Source: Herbaspirillum sp. RV1423
GTDB lineage: Bacteria > Pseudomonadota > Gammaproteobacteria > Burkholderiales > Burkholderiaceae_D
Direction: 5' to 3'
Length of the DNA stretch: 63,426 nt
Assembly: GCF_000577615.1 (NCBI RefSeq)
Contig: NZ_CBXX010000041.1
Location: 1-63,426 of the forward strand
A program made the translations under genes and the position numbers. Position 1 is the first letter of the stretch; each line of letters opens with the position of its first letter. Of this stretch, positions 8,393 through 17,671 are shown one piece after another. The notes below the pieces were generated by a model. It saw only the letters and a program-made list of their open reading frames with translations. It did no database searches and was not told the origin of the DNA.

Positions 8393-9003
8393 AATGATAG
8401 TGATTTAAATCTAGCATGTCGCGACGTCCGCAATCGCAGAAGCCGCCATTCAAAATCTTAAGCTTCGTCGGAATATTAATCCGCGCGGCTTCTTCACTTC
8501 CTTCCCACAGAAATACCAAAATACTTCGCAGCATCTTGACGGGTTCATTTTCTTCTACTCGTCCCTAAAGTCGCGTTTGTTTCTGACGATAAACTGACAA
8601 TGTATTTGAATGGTGTCCCTTGAATGAACGAACTTCTTCGGTGCTGAAGAATGGTTGTCGTAGCTTCAAGCGGTCCAGAGAAAATAAAATATTAGCTAGA
8701 TGAGGAGTCATGTTGATCGCCAGCACCTCGGGACCAAGCTCCGCTGTCGCCACATATCATTCGTCAGTGACTCAGGATCCGGCTAGTACACAAGAACTCA
8801 ACATTTGAAGCATCGCTAGCGAGACTCATCAATCAACGACTGAAATGAAAAATTTCACTCTGTCGAGCCCGTCCGGCCTGGCATCAAAAACAGAGTGTGA
8901 AGAGCTATATACGCCCCGCGCCTGAGATTCTGCTCCTCAGATTAGACGGCCGGACTGCAGGTTTAATGCAAGCCATTGTGCGACTCAATTGGAGACTTGA
9001 GGC
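8393..9003. other. Intergenic region without a recognisable gene
   Basis: About 600 bases separate the terminator from the next autotransporter. A minus-strand 62-codon frame exists at 8565-8753, but it has no recognisable motif or convincing start. Promoter elements for the downstream autotransporter presumably lie near 8800-8990. Confidence 0.5.
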
Positions 9004-11685
9004 ATGGATGACAACAAAAATAATGATGCGGCATGCAACTCAAATGTCGTCAACCGTATCAATGAATGCATTGACCTGCTGCCGCAGGAGACGCGATGTG
9101 TTCTCACTCGTGAAAATCAGACCTCGAAATACAAACGTCGTCTTGTTCGATTTCGCCGTTTCTTGTTTCTACCGACTGCGATTTTCGGCATTGTCTGCGC
9201 GACTTATGATATGCGGCCTGCGAGTGCGCAATCGGTGGCCAGCACCGGCGTTTTGACTCCGGGTCCCGCTTCGACACCGGTCTGGGTAGTTGGTGGCGAT
9301 CTCATTGTCGGTGACGGTGCCGGCGGTACGCTGACGCTCACAGGTGGGGGTACAGTGAGCAATATGTACGGCATTGTCGGGAATGACGGTGGTACTGGCA
9401 CGGTTACTGTTTCCGGTGGCGATGCCCTTGGAAATCCTTCGACCTGGACCAGTTCCTCTCCGATTTTAGTCGGTAGTTCCGGCACGGGTATCGTGCTCAT
9501 CAACGGCGGTGGCCTGGTGCGCAGTGACCAAGGCCTTATTGGCAATGATGGCGGCTCTGGGCCAGGTGTCGGTACGGTTACTGTCTCAGGGCGCGATGTC
9601 AGCGGCAGGGCCTCTACCTGGGCTGCCGGAAACAATATCTATGTAGGTTTCTCGAATATCGGTACGTTGAACATTTTAGACGGCGGCGTGGTAACCACCA
9701 GCCTGCCTGGAGGGGGCAATGCTGCCGGCTATGTCGGCTATCTTGCTGGCAGTACGGGTACGGTGAACATTTCAAGCGGAACCGGCGATGTCTCAACTTG
9801 GACGATCCGCGACTTCCTTTCCGTTGGCGACGCGGGTACGGGAACAGTGAACATCGACAAAGGCGGCCTGATACATGTCGGTACCAATGTCTTGGTCTCC
9901 AGGGCGGGCTCGTCCAGCGGAACGCTGAATCTGCTAGGAGATGCCAGCGGACGTGGCGTACTCGAGACCGGTTCGGTGATCAAGGGAAGTGGCGTTGTCG
10001 CAATTCTCAATCTTAACGGTGGCATTCTGCGTGCGACACGAAATGAAACCAATTTCCTGAACGGTTTCGGAGCACTGACCGTGGGGACCGAAGGTGCCTG
10101 GTTCGATACCAATACATTTGGCATCAATATCAGTACCGTATTCACCGGGACCTCCAGCTTTAACAAATTGGGCCTTGGGACGCTGACGCTGACGGGAAAC
10201 AGTGCGACCTTCACTGGCAACACCGTCGTTCAGGCGGGAACATTGCAAGTTGACGGGGTGCTCGGTGGCACCACCAACGTGTCATCGGCCGGCCGACTGA
10301 CAGGCACAGGTCAAGTCGGGACAACAACCAATCTAGGCATGATCGCTCCTGGTCACGCCGGCAGCTTTGGGACGCTGACCATCGCCGGAAACTACATCCC
10401 CCTGGGCGGCGGCCTCGAAATTAAAACCCAACTTGGAAACGACAGCTCCCCTACTGATCGTCTTGTGGTCACGGGGACCACTGCGGGCGTTACGCCGGTC
10501 ACTATAGTGAATGTCGGTGGCCTCGGCGCACAAACGCAGCAAGGCATTCAGGTTGTGCAAGTGAACGGTGCATCAAACGGACAATTCAATCTGGCCAATG
10601 GAAACTACATCATAGGCGGCCAGTCCGCCTTGATAGCCGGCGCATATGGTTACGTTCTCCAGAAAGACTTGGCCGACGGTGATTGGTATCTGCGCTCGTC
10701 GCTGCTGGCGGCCGGGATTTCTGGCGGAGGTGACGGCCCGCTCTATCAACCGGGCGTCCCTGTCTATGAAGCTTACGCCAATACGTTGCTCGCGTTGAGC
10801 AACGTTCCCACCTTGCGCCAACGGGTCGGCAATCGGTACTACGATGCAGCGGACCGCGCCCGTGATGGTGTATGGGCACGTGTGGAAGGCAAGACAAGCC
10901 ACCTAAGACCGTCGGTGTCTACGAGCGCCATCCGTCAGGATATCGACAGATGGCAAGCTCAGTTCGGAGTGGATCGCGTCTTATCCGGCGAGAAAGACAG
11001 CACGCGCGTGGTTGGCGGATTGACCGCCCGCTACGGTACGGCAGACACGCAGGTGGCGTCGATCTATGGCGACGGCAACATCGACACCAAGGCCTATGGC
11101 GTGGGGACAACCCTGACATGGTACGGGCAGCAAGGTGCCTATGTGGATGCTCAGGCCCAAGCGACTTGGTTCAGCAGCGATCTGAGTTCCAGACTCGCCG
11201 GCACTCTCGTCCGTGGCCAGGTCGCCCGCAGCCATGCAATGAGCGTCGAAGGCGGCGTGGCGTTGCCGGTCAGAGCGGGATTCTCCATCATTCCGCAGGC
11301 GCAGTTGAGCTATGTATCGAGCAGTTTCGGTTTCAAGGATCGGTTTGCTGCGCAAGTCGACAGTGACAAGGGTGAGAGTTTGCAAGGACGGCTCGGCCTT
11401 GCGTTCGACTACCAAACCAACTCGCTGGACGCTACCGGACAGGCGCGCCGGCTCAACTTGTATAGTCTGATCAATCTTAAACGTGAATTTCTCGACGGTA
11501 CCCGGGTAACTGTGTCAGGGACGCCGTTTGACACGCGTCAGGGGCGCACCTGGGCCGGCGTGGGAGTGGGCGGAGACTACGCCTGGGACGAACGCTGCTC
11601 CATCTACGGAGAAGTGGCCGCCGACAGCGATCTTAAGAGCAGCTATAGTGTGTCCGCCACGGCTGGTTTTAAAATGCGGTTCTAG
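9004..11685 (+). CDS. Autotransporter (type Va) with long N-terminal extension
   Basis: This secreted surface protein has 893 residues. The first 45 or so residues are hydrophilic, followed by a basic stretch (RRLVRFRRFLF) and a hydrophobic core with a likely cleavage after RPASA (about 76). It is therefore an unusually long signal region, though not the classical ESPR. The passenger is Gly/Thr/Val-rich with recurrent GTGTV(N/T)(I/V) and (V)GNDGG units, typical of a beta-helix. A pertactin-like linker (near PVYEAYANTLLALSNVPTLRQR, split across residues 585-610) leads into a C-terminal barrel that starts near DGVWARVEG and ends GFKMRF. GGAG and GAGG lie just upstream of the ATG. No modification gene is adjacent. 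Function is probably adhesion or autoaggregation. Confidence 0.87.
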   Translation: MDDNKNNDAACNSNVVNRINECIDLLPQETRCVLTRENQTSKYKRRLVRFRRFLFLPTAIFGIVCATYDMRPASAQSVASTGVLTPGPASTPVWVVGGDLIVGDGAGGTLTLTGGGTVSNMYGIVGNDGGTGTVTVSGGDALGNPSTWTSSSPILVGSSGTGIVLINGGGLVRSDQGLIGNDGGSGPGVGTVTVSGRDVSGRASTWAAGNNIYVGFSNIGTLNILDGGVVTTSLPGGGNAAGYVGYLAGSTGTVNISSGTGDVSTWTIRDFLSVGDAGTGTVNIDKGGLIHVGTNVLVSRAGSSSGTLNLLGDASGRGVLETGSVIKGSGVVAILNLNGGILRATRNETNFLNGFGALTVGTEGAWFDTNTFGINISTVFTGTSSFNKLGLGTLTLTGNSATFTGNTVVQAGTLQVDGVLGGTTNVSSAGRLTGTGQVGTTTNLGMIAPGHAGSFGTLTIAGNYIPLGGGLEIKTQLGNDSSPTDRLVVTGTTAGVTPVTIVNVGGLGAQTQQGIQVVQVNGASNGQFNLANGNYIIGGQSALIAGAYGYVLQKDLADGDWYLRSSLLAAGISGGGDGPLYQPGVPVYEAYANTLLALSNVPTLRQRVGNRYYDAADRARDGVWARVEGKTSHLRPSVSTSAIRQDIDRWQAQFGVDRVLSGEKDSTRVVGGLTARYGTADTQVASIYGDGNIDTKAYGVGTTLTWYGQQGAYVDAQAQATWFSSDLSSRLAGTLVRGQVARSHAMSVEGGVALPVRAGFSIIPQAQLSYVSSSFGFKDRFAAQVDSDKGESLQGRLGLAFDYQTNSLDATGQARRLNLYSLINLKREFLDGTRVTVSGTPFDTRQGRTWAGVGVGGDYAWDERCSIYGEVAADSDLKSSYSVSATAGFKMRF

Positions 11686-11794
11686 ACAGGTTGAAGGAAT
11701 GCTGCCGCCTTTCCGAGAAAAATGAAGCGCTTTGGCGCTGCTTTCCAGATGGCCGCAATCGGCCTTCATATGCATTGTCGGTCGGACGTTCATG

Positions 11795-12530
11795 CGTTTG
11801 TTTCACCTCGTGGCAAGCACGAAGCGACCGACGTTGCTGTTATCACCGCGCCATTGCATTCGCAGTTACTACAGTGCAAGGCCCCGTGTGATGTCAAACA
11901 TGATTGCTTCTGTCCACGGCCTCATGCTACGGTCTCATAGAGTAGACCGTAGCTCCCGCCCATTCGCTTTATTCGCGCAAAGCCCAACTCTCCCAAATGC
12001 ATGCCGGCGATCAAAAGTCCTTCCGAACTGACCAGGTCCAGAAGCCGTGAGCGTGTGGCGGCTGCCAGAGAAGGGTCTTGATCGAATGCGATCGATACGT
12101 CAGGCCGTTTAATCTGGATATGAGGAAAATGAACAATATCCCCCCAAACCAGCAGGCCCTGATCATGGGATTCGAGAAGATATCCAGAGTGCCCATCTGT
12201 GTGTCCCGGTAGCGGCATCGCGCTGATACCGGCAAGAACCTCCCCCGCATCGAAAGTACGGAGCTGGTCGCGGTAGCCTTCAAACACTTGTCGTGCTATC
12301 AGAAAGTTACCGCGAGCACGCTCGCTGGCGCGACTTAGATTGCCGTCATCCTGCCAAAATTCGACCTCTCTCTGATGAGCAACAAGCTCCGCATTCGGAA
12401 AAGCAATTTGTCCGGCCTTGTCCACCAGCCCTCCGACATGGTCGGGATGGGCGTGTGTGAGCAGGATGGTATCGATCTCTGACGGTTCGATGCCAGCAAG
12501 CGATAAATTGGTTTTCAGGTGGCCGCCCCA
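11795..12530 (-). repeat. Copy 1 of a roughly 740-bp duplicated segment (MBL gene 3' part plus flank)
   Basis: This stretch matches 49841-50580 in the opposite orientation. It covers the last 202 or so codons of the MBL-fold hydrolase and about 125 bases beyond the stop. The encoded proteins differ at only nine of 199 positions aligned from residue 83, and the non-coding flank is also similar, so the duplication is at DNA level. Confidence 0.9.
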
Positions 12531-12767
12531 TTGCTTGATGCCTCCAGCCCCGCTATCGATGAGAATGGTGCGGCCTGCTCCGCGCACCACGTAGCAGTTG
12601 ATATGCACGGCGGAAGCTTCCTTCTGCCCTGCATCACTTTGCATTCTGGAGGCCTCTGATGGGTCGATATTAGACAGGAAGTCCAGGCTGGCGGACAGGT
12701 AGCCGTCACTGATCGCGGTGATCGTAAAATCGCCGACTCGCTGGCTTGGAAAGGTAGAGGTGGACAT
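11922..12767 (-). CDS. MBL-fold metallohydrolase
   Basis: This is a 281-residue metallo-beta-lactamase-fold hydrolase, probably cytoplasmic because no signal peptide is visible. The metal ligand motif THAHPDHVGG lies near residue 105, with further ligands in LPGHTDGHSG (about 190), WGDIVH (about 208) and a late His in GMHLG. The ATG at 12767 is preceded by ACAGGATAAAT. It is the last gene of a three-gene minus-strand run (hypothetical protein, tautomerase-like protein, hydrolase) divergent from a LysR gene, which suggests inducible turnover of a small molecule. Lactonase or aryl/alkyl hydrolase activity is plausible; the substrate is unknown. A 5'-truncated copy lies at 49.8-50.4 kb. Confidence 0.88.
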   Translation of the reverse strand: MSTSTFPSQRVGDFTITAISDGYLSASLDFLSNIDPSEASRMQSDAGQKEASAVHINCYVVRGAGRTILIDSGAGGIKQWGGHLKTNLSLAGIEPSEIDTILLTHAHPDHVGGLVDKAGQIAFPNAELVAHQREVEFWQDDGNLSRASERARGNFLIARQVFEGYRDQLRTFDAGEVLAGISAMPLPGHTDGHSGYLLESHDQGLLVWGDIVHFPHIQIKRPDVSIAFDQDPSLAAATRSRLLDLVSSEGLLIAGMHLGELGFARIKRMGGSYGLLYETVA

Positions 12768-12788
12768 ATTTATCCTGTAGAGGAGCGC

Positions 12789-13115
12789 TCAATTTCTAGC
12801 ATGGATGTTGGCCGTGGCATAAGCAAAGCAACGGATGCGCGCGGTGAGGCCGGTGCAGCGCACAATGGCGTTGTCTAACGCTTCCGTAAATTCGTTCATT
12901 ACCTGTGGCGTGCGAAACGTCTCAAGTCGGTACTGAACCTCGGCAAAGACCGGATGTCCGTGGCCATGCCGAACTTCAACATAGATGACGTGTACGTTTT
13001 TGAGCGCAGCTTGAAGGACTCGCGTGCAGAGTTCGATGCAATCGCGCGAAAGTTCTGCAAGCTTCTCATCGGATGGCATTTTCTTTGTAGCGATATGGAA
13101 AGTAACATTGGGCAT
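12789..13115 (-). CDS. Tautomerase-superfamily-like small protein
   Basis: This 108-residue protein starts at the ATG at 13115, which gives MPNVTFHIA. After Met removal it would have the amino-terminal Pro that acts as catalytic base in 4-oxalocrotonate tautomerase and MIF-type enzymes. A TTG two codons upstream would bury that Pro, so it is rejected. AGG lies nine bases before the ATG. The size fits a double-unit tautomerase subunit, though sequence similarity beyond the Pro and the short amphipathic pattern is weak. It follows the upstream gene by seven bases and precedes the MBL hydrolase by 21, so the three are probably one operon. Confidence 0.55.
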   Translation of the reverse strand: MPNVTFHIATKKMPSDEKLAELSRDCIELCTRVLQAALKNVHVIYVEVRHGHGHPVFAEVQYRLETFRTPQVMNEFTEALDNAIVRCTGLTARIRCFAYATANIHARN

Positions 13116-13122
13116 GCTCAAC

Positions 13123-13668
13123 CTATTTCGTCGGTTCAGTCGGAGTGCTGCCGAAACTAGTCAGTTGTTCAGTCAGCGGGGAATAGATATAAATGCCTTG
13201 GCGCAGGTGCTTGGTTAGCGGAGCATTTCGTCGAGACATTTTTGCTAGCCAACGGCGTTGGGTGAATTTTTCAAGTGCAAGCGAGTGCATGGCCAGCGGT
13301 ATAAGACCTATCTGCGTCAGAGGCTCCGGACCGTTCGCACAAAGAACGAGAAGTTCGTCTGCACCCGCGGCGGGCGCCAAGCCGACATCGCTGTACAGGT
13401 TTCGATGCCAGTCGGTGATGTATTGCTGCCACCTGGCGAAGTTGCCGCCACCTTTTTGGCGGTATTCCTCTCCCGTCAAGATATCGAGGCCGTCGATGGT
13501 GTGGATGGCCAGATAGAACGGGCAACCATCGCTTAACGCCTTGAAGCGCTCAGAAGTGTGAAAGCCGGTGACTGAGATCAGTGCGAATAATTTTTCGAGA
13601 CTATAGAAGTCGTTCCATTCCGCTTCGCTTTTGGGATCGGCAAAGCTGCATTCGACGGTGTAAATCAT
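13123..13668 (-). CDS. Conserved hypothetical protein, first gene of tautomerase/MBL operon
   Basis: I do not recognise a named domain in this protein of about 181 residues. It starts MIYTVECSFADPKSEAEWNDF, has repeated aromatic residues (Trp/Tyr/Phe) and no signal peptide or membrane segment. The pattern at the N-terminus resembles small ferredoxin-fold dimeric proteins that act on aromatic or keto compounds, but this is a weak impression. An alternative GTG start at 13710 adds 14 residues; neither start has a strong ribosome site. It leads a minus-strand operon divergent from a LysR gene. Confidence 0.55.
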   Translation of the reverse strand: MIYTVECSFADPKSEAEWNDFYSLEKLFALISVTGFHTSERFKALSDGCPFYLAIHTIDGLDILTGEEYRQKGGGNFARWQQYITDWHRNLYSDVGLAPAAGADELLVLCANGPEPLTQIGLIPLAMHSLALEKFTQRRWLAKMSRRNAPLTKHLRQGIYIYSPLTEQLTSFGSTPTEPTK

Positions 13669-13758
13669 CAGATTATCATTTGCAACGGGCGAGTATATTG
13701 CTGCGACCAATCAGTTATTATTGCAGCAAGGTAATGCTAATCTAATATTTTCTGCACA

Positions 13759-13770
13759 TATATCGATATA
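13759..13770. promoter_or_regulatory. Palindrome TATATCGATATA in divergent LysR intergenic region
   Basis: A perfect 12-bp palindrome lies midway between the LysR gene at 13835 and the divergent operon starting at 13668. It sits in an AT-rich region where the LysR regulator and RNA polymerase would bind. Confidence 0.35.
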
Positions 13771-13834
13771 AAATCAGCATTCAGTGACATTTCCTCATGC
13801 TTAATCAAGCGCATCCCAATCTGGCGAGAATTCA

Positions 13835-14728
13835 ATGCGACGTAAGGTTCCGAGTAATTCTGCGCTGCTAGCCTTTGAGGCCGCAGCGCGACACAGCAGC
13901 TTCGCCCGTGCTGCCGAAGAGTTGTCGCTGACCGAAGGCGCTGTCAGCCGTCAGATCAGCCGGTTGGAAGTTTTTTTGGGTGTTGCGCTGTTTCAGCGCG
14001 TTGGAAACCGGGTACGGCTTGCGCCGAACGGTACGCGATATGCCATACAGGTCCGCGAGATTCTGGACCGGCTGGAACGGGACAGCCTCTATGTGATGGG
14101 GCAGCCTATCGACGGTGGGAGTATCGACATCGCCGCCATTCCGACCTTCGCTACCCGTTGGCTGATTCCGAGGCTGAAACGCTTTCAGGACCAGTATCCG
14201 AACATTACCGTGCATATTGCCGAGCGCATGGAACCTTTCATTCTTACGGGTAGCGGTTTCGACGCGGCAATTCATTTTGATCATCCAGCGTGGACGGGCA
14301 TGCATCTGCATCACCTGCTGGAGGAGGTACTTGTGCCCGTCTGCAATCCAGCGCTCCTCGCCGGCGCCGATGCGGACATCTCGCTGGATAAGCTGCCTCG
14401 TCTTCACAGGCGACAAAATCCGGATGCGTGGCAGCTTTATGCTGAAGAGGTCGGCATCGTACTGACCAATTCGGCGGTTGGCGCACGTTATGATCTTCAT
14501 TCCATGCTGATAGAGGCGGCGCTGGCTGGCTTGGGGGTTGCGTTGGTGCCGCGTCTTTACATCGGTGCAGAGCTTGAACAAGGCCGTTTGGTCGCGCCTT
14601 GGCCGGACAGCAAAACGACTGCCAAGAACTTCTGCCTCGTTCTTCCTGAACCAATAGAGTTGAGTGAGGGGCCACTTCAGATATTCTCGAAATGGGTTCT
14701 TCACGAAGCCCGTGGCTTAACGCCATAA
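13835..14728 (+). CDS. LysR-family transcriptional regulator (GcvA-like)
   Basis: This is a 297-residue DNA-binding regulator. The N-terminal winged helix-turn-helix spans about residues 8-66 (LLAFEAAARHSSFARAAEEL, then the recognition helix GAVSRQISRLE). The effector-binding domain follows from about 90, with PTFATRWLIPRL and the GLGVALVPR segment near 235 typical of the GcvA/AmpR subgroup. It is divergent from the hypothetical/tautomerase/MBL operon with 166 bases between starts, the usual arrangement for a LysR activator and its target. The effector is probably a substrate of that operon. Confidence 0.9.
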   Translation: MRRKVPSNSALLAFEAAARHSSFARAAEELSLTEGAVSRQISRLEVFLGVALFQRVGNRVRLAPNGTRYAIQVREILDRLERDSLYVMGQPIDGGSIDIAAIPTFATRWLIPRLKRFQDQYPNITVHIAERMEPFILTGSGFDAAIHFDHPAWTGMHLHHLLEEVLVPVCNPALLAGADADISLDKLPRLHRRQNPDAWQLYAEEVGIVLTNSAVGARYDLHSMLIEAALAGLGVALVPRLYIGAELEQGRLVAPWPDSKTTAKNFCLVLPEPIELSEGPLQIFSKWVLHEARGLTP

Positions 14729-14772
14729 GCCCGGCTTTATCGCTATGCGAAGAATTGCTCTCGATTAACCCA

Positions 14773-15534
14773 TCACTTGCCACCGGTAACATCGAGGAAA
14801 GTGCCAGTGATGAAGGAAGCCTCCTCGCTCGCCAACCACAGGACGGCGCGAGCAACCTCTTCCGGCTGGCCGCCCCGCCCCATAGGGATGGAATCCTTGA
14901 CGCGATCTACCCTGCCAGGTTCGCCGCCGCTGGCGTGCATCTCGGTGTAAATGTGCCCGGGGCGGATGCAGTTGACGCGTATCCCTTCGCGCGCTACCTC
15001 TTTGGCGAATCCGGTCGTGAAGGTCTCCAGTGCGCCCTTGGAAGCCGCATAGTCGACGTATTCGTTCGGACTGCCGAGCCGGGCGGACGCTGACGAGATG
15101 TTGATCACCACGCCGCCTCGCCCCTTGTGGCGGTAGGCCATACGCCTGACCGCTTGCTGCGCGCACAGGATGGGGCCAATCGCGTTGACTGCGAAGACAC
15201 GCTGCATCCGCGCAAAGCCCAGATCTTCCAGCCGCGACTGTCGCTCGAGAATGGCAGCGTTGTTGACCAGTACGTCGATACGGCCGAATTCGTCGTCGAT
15301 CGCATCGAACAGCCGTGCCACCTGCACCGGGTCGGCGCTGTCGGCCTGCCTGGCCATGGCACGCCGCCCGAGCTTGCGCACATCGGCGACGACCGCCTGG
15401 GCCGCCGTCTCGTTGGAGACGTAGCTCAGCGCCACGTCGTAGCCCCGGATGGCAGCCAGCCGCGCGCTTGCTGCACCCACACCGCGACTGCCGCCAGTGA
15501 TCAGGATGACCGGCGCTTGTGTATCGGCATTCAT
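14773..15534 (-). CDS. Short-chain dehydrogenase/reductase (classical SDR)
   Basis: This is a 253-residue NAD(P)-dependent oxidoreductase. TGGSRGVGAA near residue 14 is the cofactor-binding TGxxxGxG, NNAA is near 92, NISSASA supplies the catalytic Ser, and YVDYAASKGALE gives the Tyr-x3-Lys pair. The C-terminal TGTFLDVTGGK is typical of the FabG-like group. A near-consensus GGAGG lies seven bases before the ATG. It is the last of three minus-strand genes (LysR, EamA transporter, SDR). The substrate cannot be read from the sequence. Confidence 0.9.
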   Translation of the reverse strand: MNADTQAPVILITGGSRGVGAASARLAAIRGYDVALSYVSNETAAQAVVADVRKLGRRAMARQADSADPVQVARLFDAIDDEFGRIDVLVNNAAILERQSRLEDLGFARMQRVFAVNAIGPILCAQQAVRRMAYRHKGRGGVVINISSASARLGSPNEYVDYAASKGALETFTTGFAKEVAREGIRVNCIRPGHIYTEMHASGGEPGRVDRVKDSIPMGRGGQPEEVARAVLWLASEEASFITGTFLDVTGGK

Positions 15535-15597
15535 TGTAGGACCTCCGCTTAGTGAAATAAAACCGTATGCGCCAACCGGATCCGAGCGGCCAAATGG

Positions 15598-16425
15598 TTA
15601 ACCGATCATGATTGTGCCGGCGGTGATCGCCGCGCAAGCCAGCAGCCGCGGAGTGCTCAGGGATTCGCCCAGGAACAGGTAGCCAATCAGCGCCGCGAAC
15701 AGCACGCTGGTTTCACGCAGTGCCGATACAACCCCAATGGGCGCACCAGACATGGCGTAGATGACAATGCCATAGGCCAGCAGCGACACCAGGCCGCCGG
15801 CGAAGGCAGTACCGAAACCAGGACGGACCGAAAACAGGTTGCGAGTCCCGCGCAGGCCTACATATACTGCCGGCATCAGGACTCCCCACAGCGCAGACAT
15901 CCACGCGGTATAGGCCATCGGTGCCCCTGAAAGGCGTACTCCGATGCCGTCCACCACACTGTAGGCGGCGATGAAGCAGCCGGTGCCCAAGGCATACGGC
16001 AGGCTGGGAACCTGGAGTTTGCGTCCTTTGAACGCGAGGGAAATGATCCCGCCCGACACCAGCGCAATCCCCAGCATGGTGACTGCCTCCAACTTCTCGC
16101 CGGCGAATAGAGTCGCCCCGATGCTCACCAGGATGGGGGAGCAACCACGCGCGATCGGATAGGTTTGGCCGAGGTCGCCGACGCGGTAACTGCGCACCAG
16201 AAACAGGTTATAGCCGACGTGCAGCACAGCCGAGTACGCGGCATAGCTCCAACTGGCACTGGCTGGCGGTGCAAGCAACAAGGCTGCTATGACGCTGGCA
16301 ATGGCGACCGCCAGACACATCACCGTCATCGACCACAGGCGGTCTTCACCTGCGCGCAGCAGGGCGTTCCAGACGGCATGCAGTGACGCTGCGAAGAGAA
16401 TGAGCAGAACAATATGAAAAGGCAT
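15598..16425 (-). CDS. EamA/DMT-family transporter
   Basis: This inner-membrane protein of 275 residues has about ten hydrophobic segments arranged as two five-helix halves, as in drug/metabolite transporters. The conserved late pattern is visible in SALRETSVLFAALIGYLFLGE. Such proteins usually export metabolites or amino acids. It lies between a LysR gene (88 bases upstream) and an SDR gene (63 bases downstream) on the same strand, so the three may be cotranscribed. The ribosome site before the ATG at 16425 is weak. Confidence 0.85.
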   Translation of the reverse strand: MPFHIVLLILFAASLHAVWNALLRAGEDRLWSMTVMCLAVAIASVIAALLLAPPASASWSYAAYSAVLHVGYNLFLVRSYRVGDLGQTYPIARGCSPILVSIGATLFAGEKLEAVTMLGIALVSGGIISLAFKGRKLQVPSLPYALGTGCFIAAYSVVDGIGVRLSGAPMAYTAWMSALWGVLMPAVYVGLRGTRNLFSVRPGFGTAFAGGLVSLLAYGIVIYAMSGAPIGVVSALRETSVLFAALIGYLFLGESLSTPRLLACAAITAGTIMIG

Positions 16426-16512
16426 GCGCCATGGTAAGCATGTTCGCGCCAGGACTAAAGCGAAGTCTCCTCATCGGGGCATGAGTAAATACTCACGCGA
16501 TGGCGCCAATGC

Positions 16513-17415
16513 TCAGTAACTCTCGCCGGCCTTGATGGATTCGGCCATGACCCACTCACGGAAGATTGCAACGTGCGGTTGGGCCTCAATTCCTTTCGGA
16601 CAGACGAAGTAGTAGGCCAGCGGCGATGGCAGCGCAATCTTGAACAACTTGACCAGGCTGCCGTCAGCGAGCTCATTTTCTACGTGCCCGCTACGCGCTA
16701 GCGCCACGCCCTGCCCCAGTAGTGCTGCTTCGATGGTCATGTTGGTGTCGGCGAAGCGCACGCTCTCCCTGAAGGCGGACACGGCTACGCCGGCCTGCTG
16801 GAACCACAGGTCCCATTTCGGCACCATGTCCGCGCCGGCGCGCGTCAGCAACGGATAGTGCAGCAGGTCGGCCGGCTTGCGCGGCATGCCAAGGCGTTCC
16901 AGTAATGGTGGGTTGGCCACCGGGAAGATCTGTTCCCGGAACAGGAACTCGGAATGCAGGCTGGGGTAATTCCCGGTGCCGAAACGGATCGCCACATCGG
17001 GTTCGGCCGGCGTGAAGTTGATCGCGGCGTCAGTGGTCTCCAGCGTGACAAGGATTTCCGGATGCTGTCTGGCCAACTCCGGAAGCCTCGGCAACAGCCA
17101 TTTCAGTGCAAAGGAATAGGTCGTACTGACCTTGAGCCGTACTCGCCCCTTTTGCTCGCGCAAGTCGGCCAGTGTCGCCTCAAGCTTCATGAAGAATTCG
17201 CGCACCACCGGAGCCAGCACCGTCCCTGCGGGTGTGAGCGTCAGCGACTTGCCGCGCTGGAACAGTTGCACTCCCCAGAGTTCCTCAAGATGTCTGAGCT
17301 GATGACTGACCGCGCTCTGGGTGACGTGCAGTTCTTCCGCTGCGGAAGTGAAAGTGGCATGCCTGGTAGCGACTTCGAAGGCGCGTAACGTGGCAGTGGG
17401 AGGCAGGTCTCTCAT
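16513..17415 (-). CDS. LysR-family transcriptional regulator (GcvA-like)
   Basis: This is a 300-residue regulator with an N-terminal helix-turn-helix (TLRAFEVATRHATFTSAAEEL, recognition helix SAVSHQLRHLEEL) and a periplasmic-binding-like effector domain from about 90, including the STTYSFALKWLLPRL strand typical of GcvA relatives. It stands upstream of and co-directional with an EamA transporter and an SDR, instead of the more usual divergent layout. It could control those genes or the small ORFs to its right. Confidence 0.88.
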   Translation of the reverse strand: MRDLPPTATLRAFEVATRHATFTSAAEELHVTQSAVSHQLRHLEELWGVQLFQRGKSLTLTPAGTVLAPVVREFFMKLEATLADLREQKGRVRLKVSTTYSFALKWLLPRLPELARQHPEILVTLETTDAAINFTPAEPDVAIRFGTGNYPSLHSEFLFREQIFPVANPPLLERLGMPRKPADLLHYPLLTRAGADMVPKWDLWFQQAGVAVSAFRESVRFADTNMTIEAALLGQGVALARSGHVENELADGSLVKLFKIALPSPLAYYFVCPKGIEAQPHVAIFREWVMAESIKAGESY

Positions 17416-17488
17416 GGGTTATCTCCGGGGATGCAGGATCAGATGCGTCTTATGAATAAACGCTCATAATAACAATCCAGGATCATCA

Positions 17489-17671
17489 GTGATGATCGAT
17501 CCAAATGCCAAGCGTCTTTTTCTGGCTCGCGAGTGTCATGAGAAACATGGTGGGATGAAACACACATTTGCTTACCCTGCGAAAAACCAGACGTCCGTTA
17601 TCGGCCAGAAGCCGTCATTGAAAGAAATTCTTGATAAGGCTTTGACGGACAACAACAAACAAGATGAATAA
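17489..17671 (+). CDS. Hypothetical 60-residue protein
   Basis: I do not recognise this short reading frame. It is hydrophilic, with an acidic/basic C-terminus (LDKALTDNNKQDE) and no membrane segment. Its last codons overlap the ATG of the next small membrane protein by eight bases, which argues for real translation. Against this, bases 17591-17616 inside it match a short element that recurs between genes elsewhere in the window, so part of the frame may be non-coding repeat. Confidence 0.35.
   Translation: MMIDPNAKRLFLARECHEKHGGMKHTFAYPAKNQTSVIGQKPSLKEILDKALTDNNKQDE

Noticed and set aside
8565..8753. 62-residue minus-strand reading frame between the autotransporters
   Set aside because: It has no ribosome site, no recognisable motif and no neighbour relation; chance frames of this size are common.
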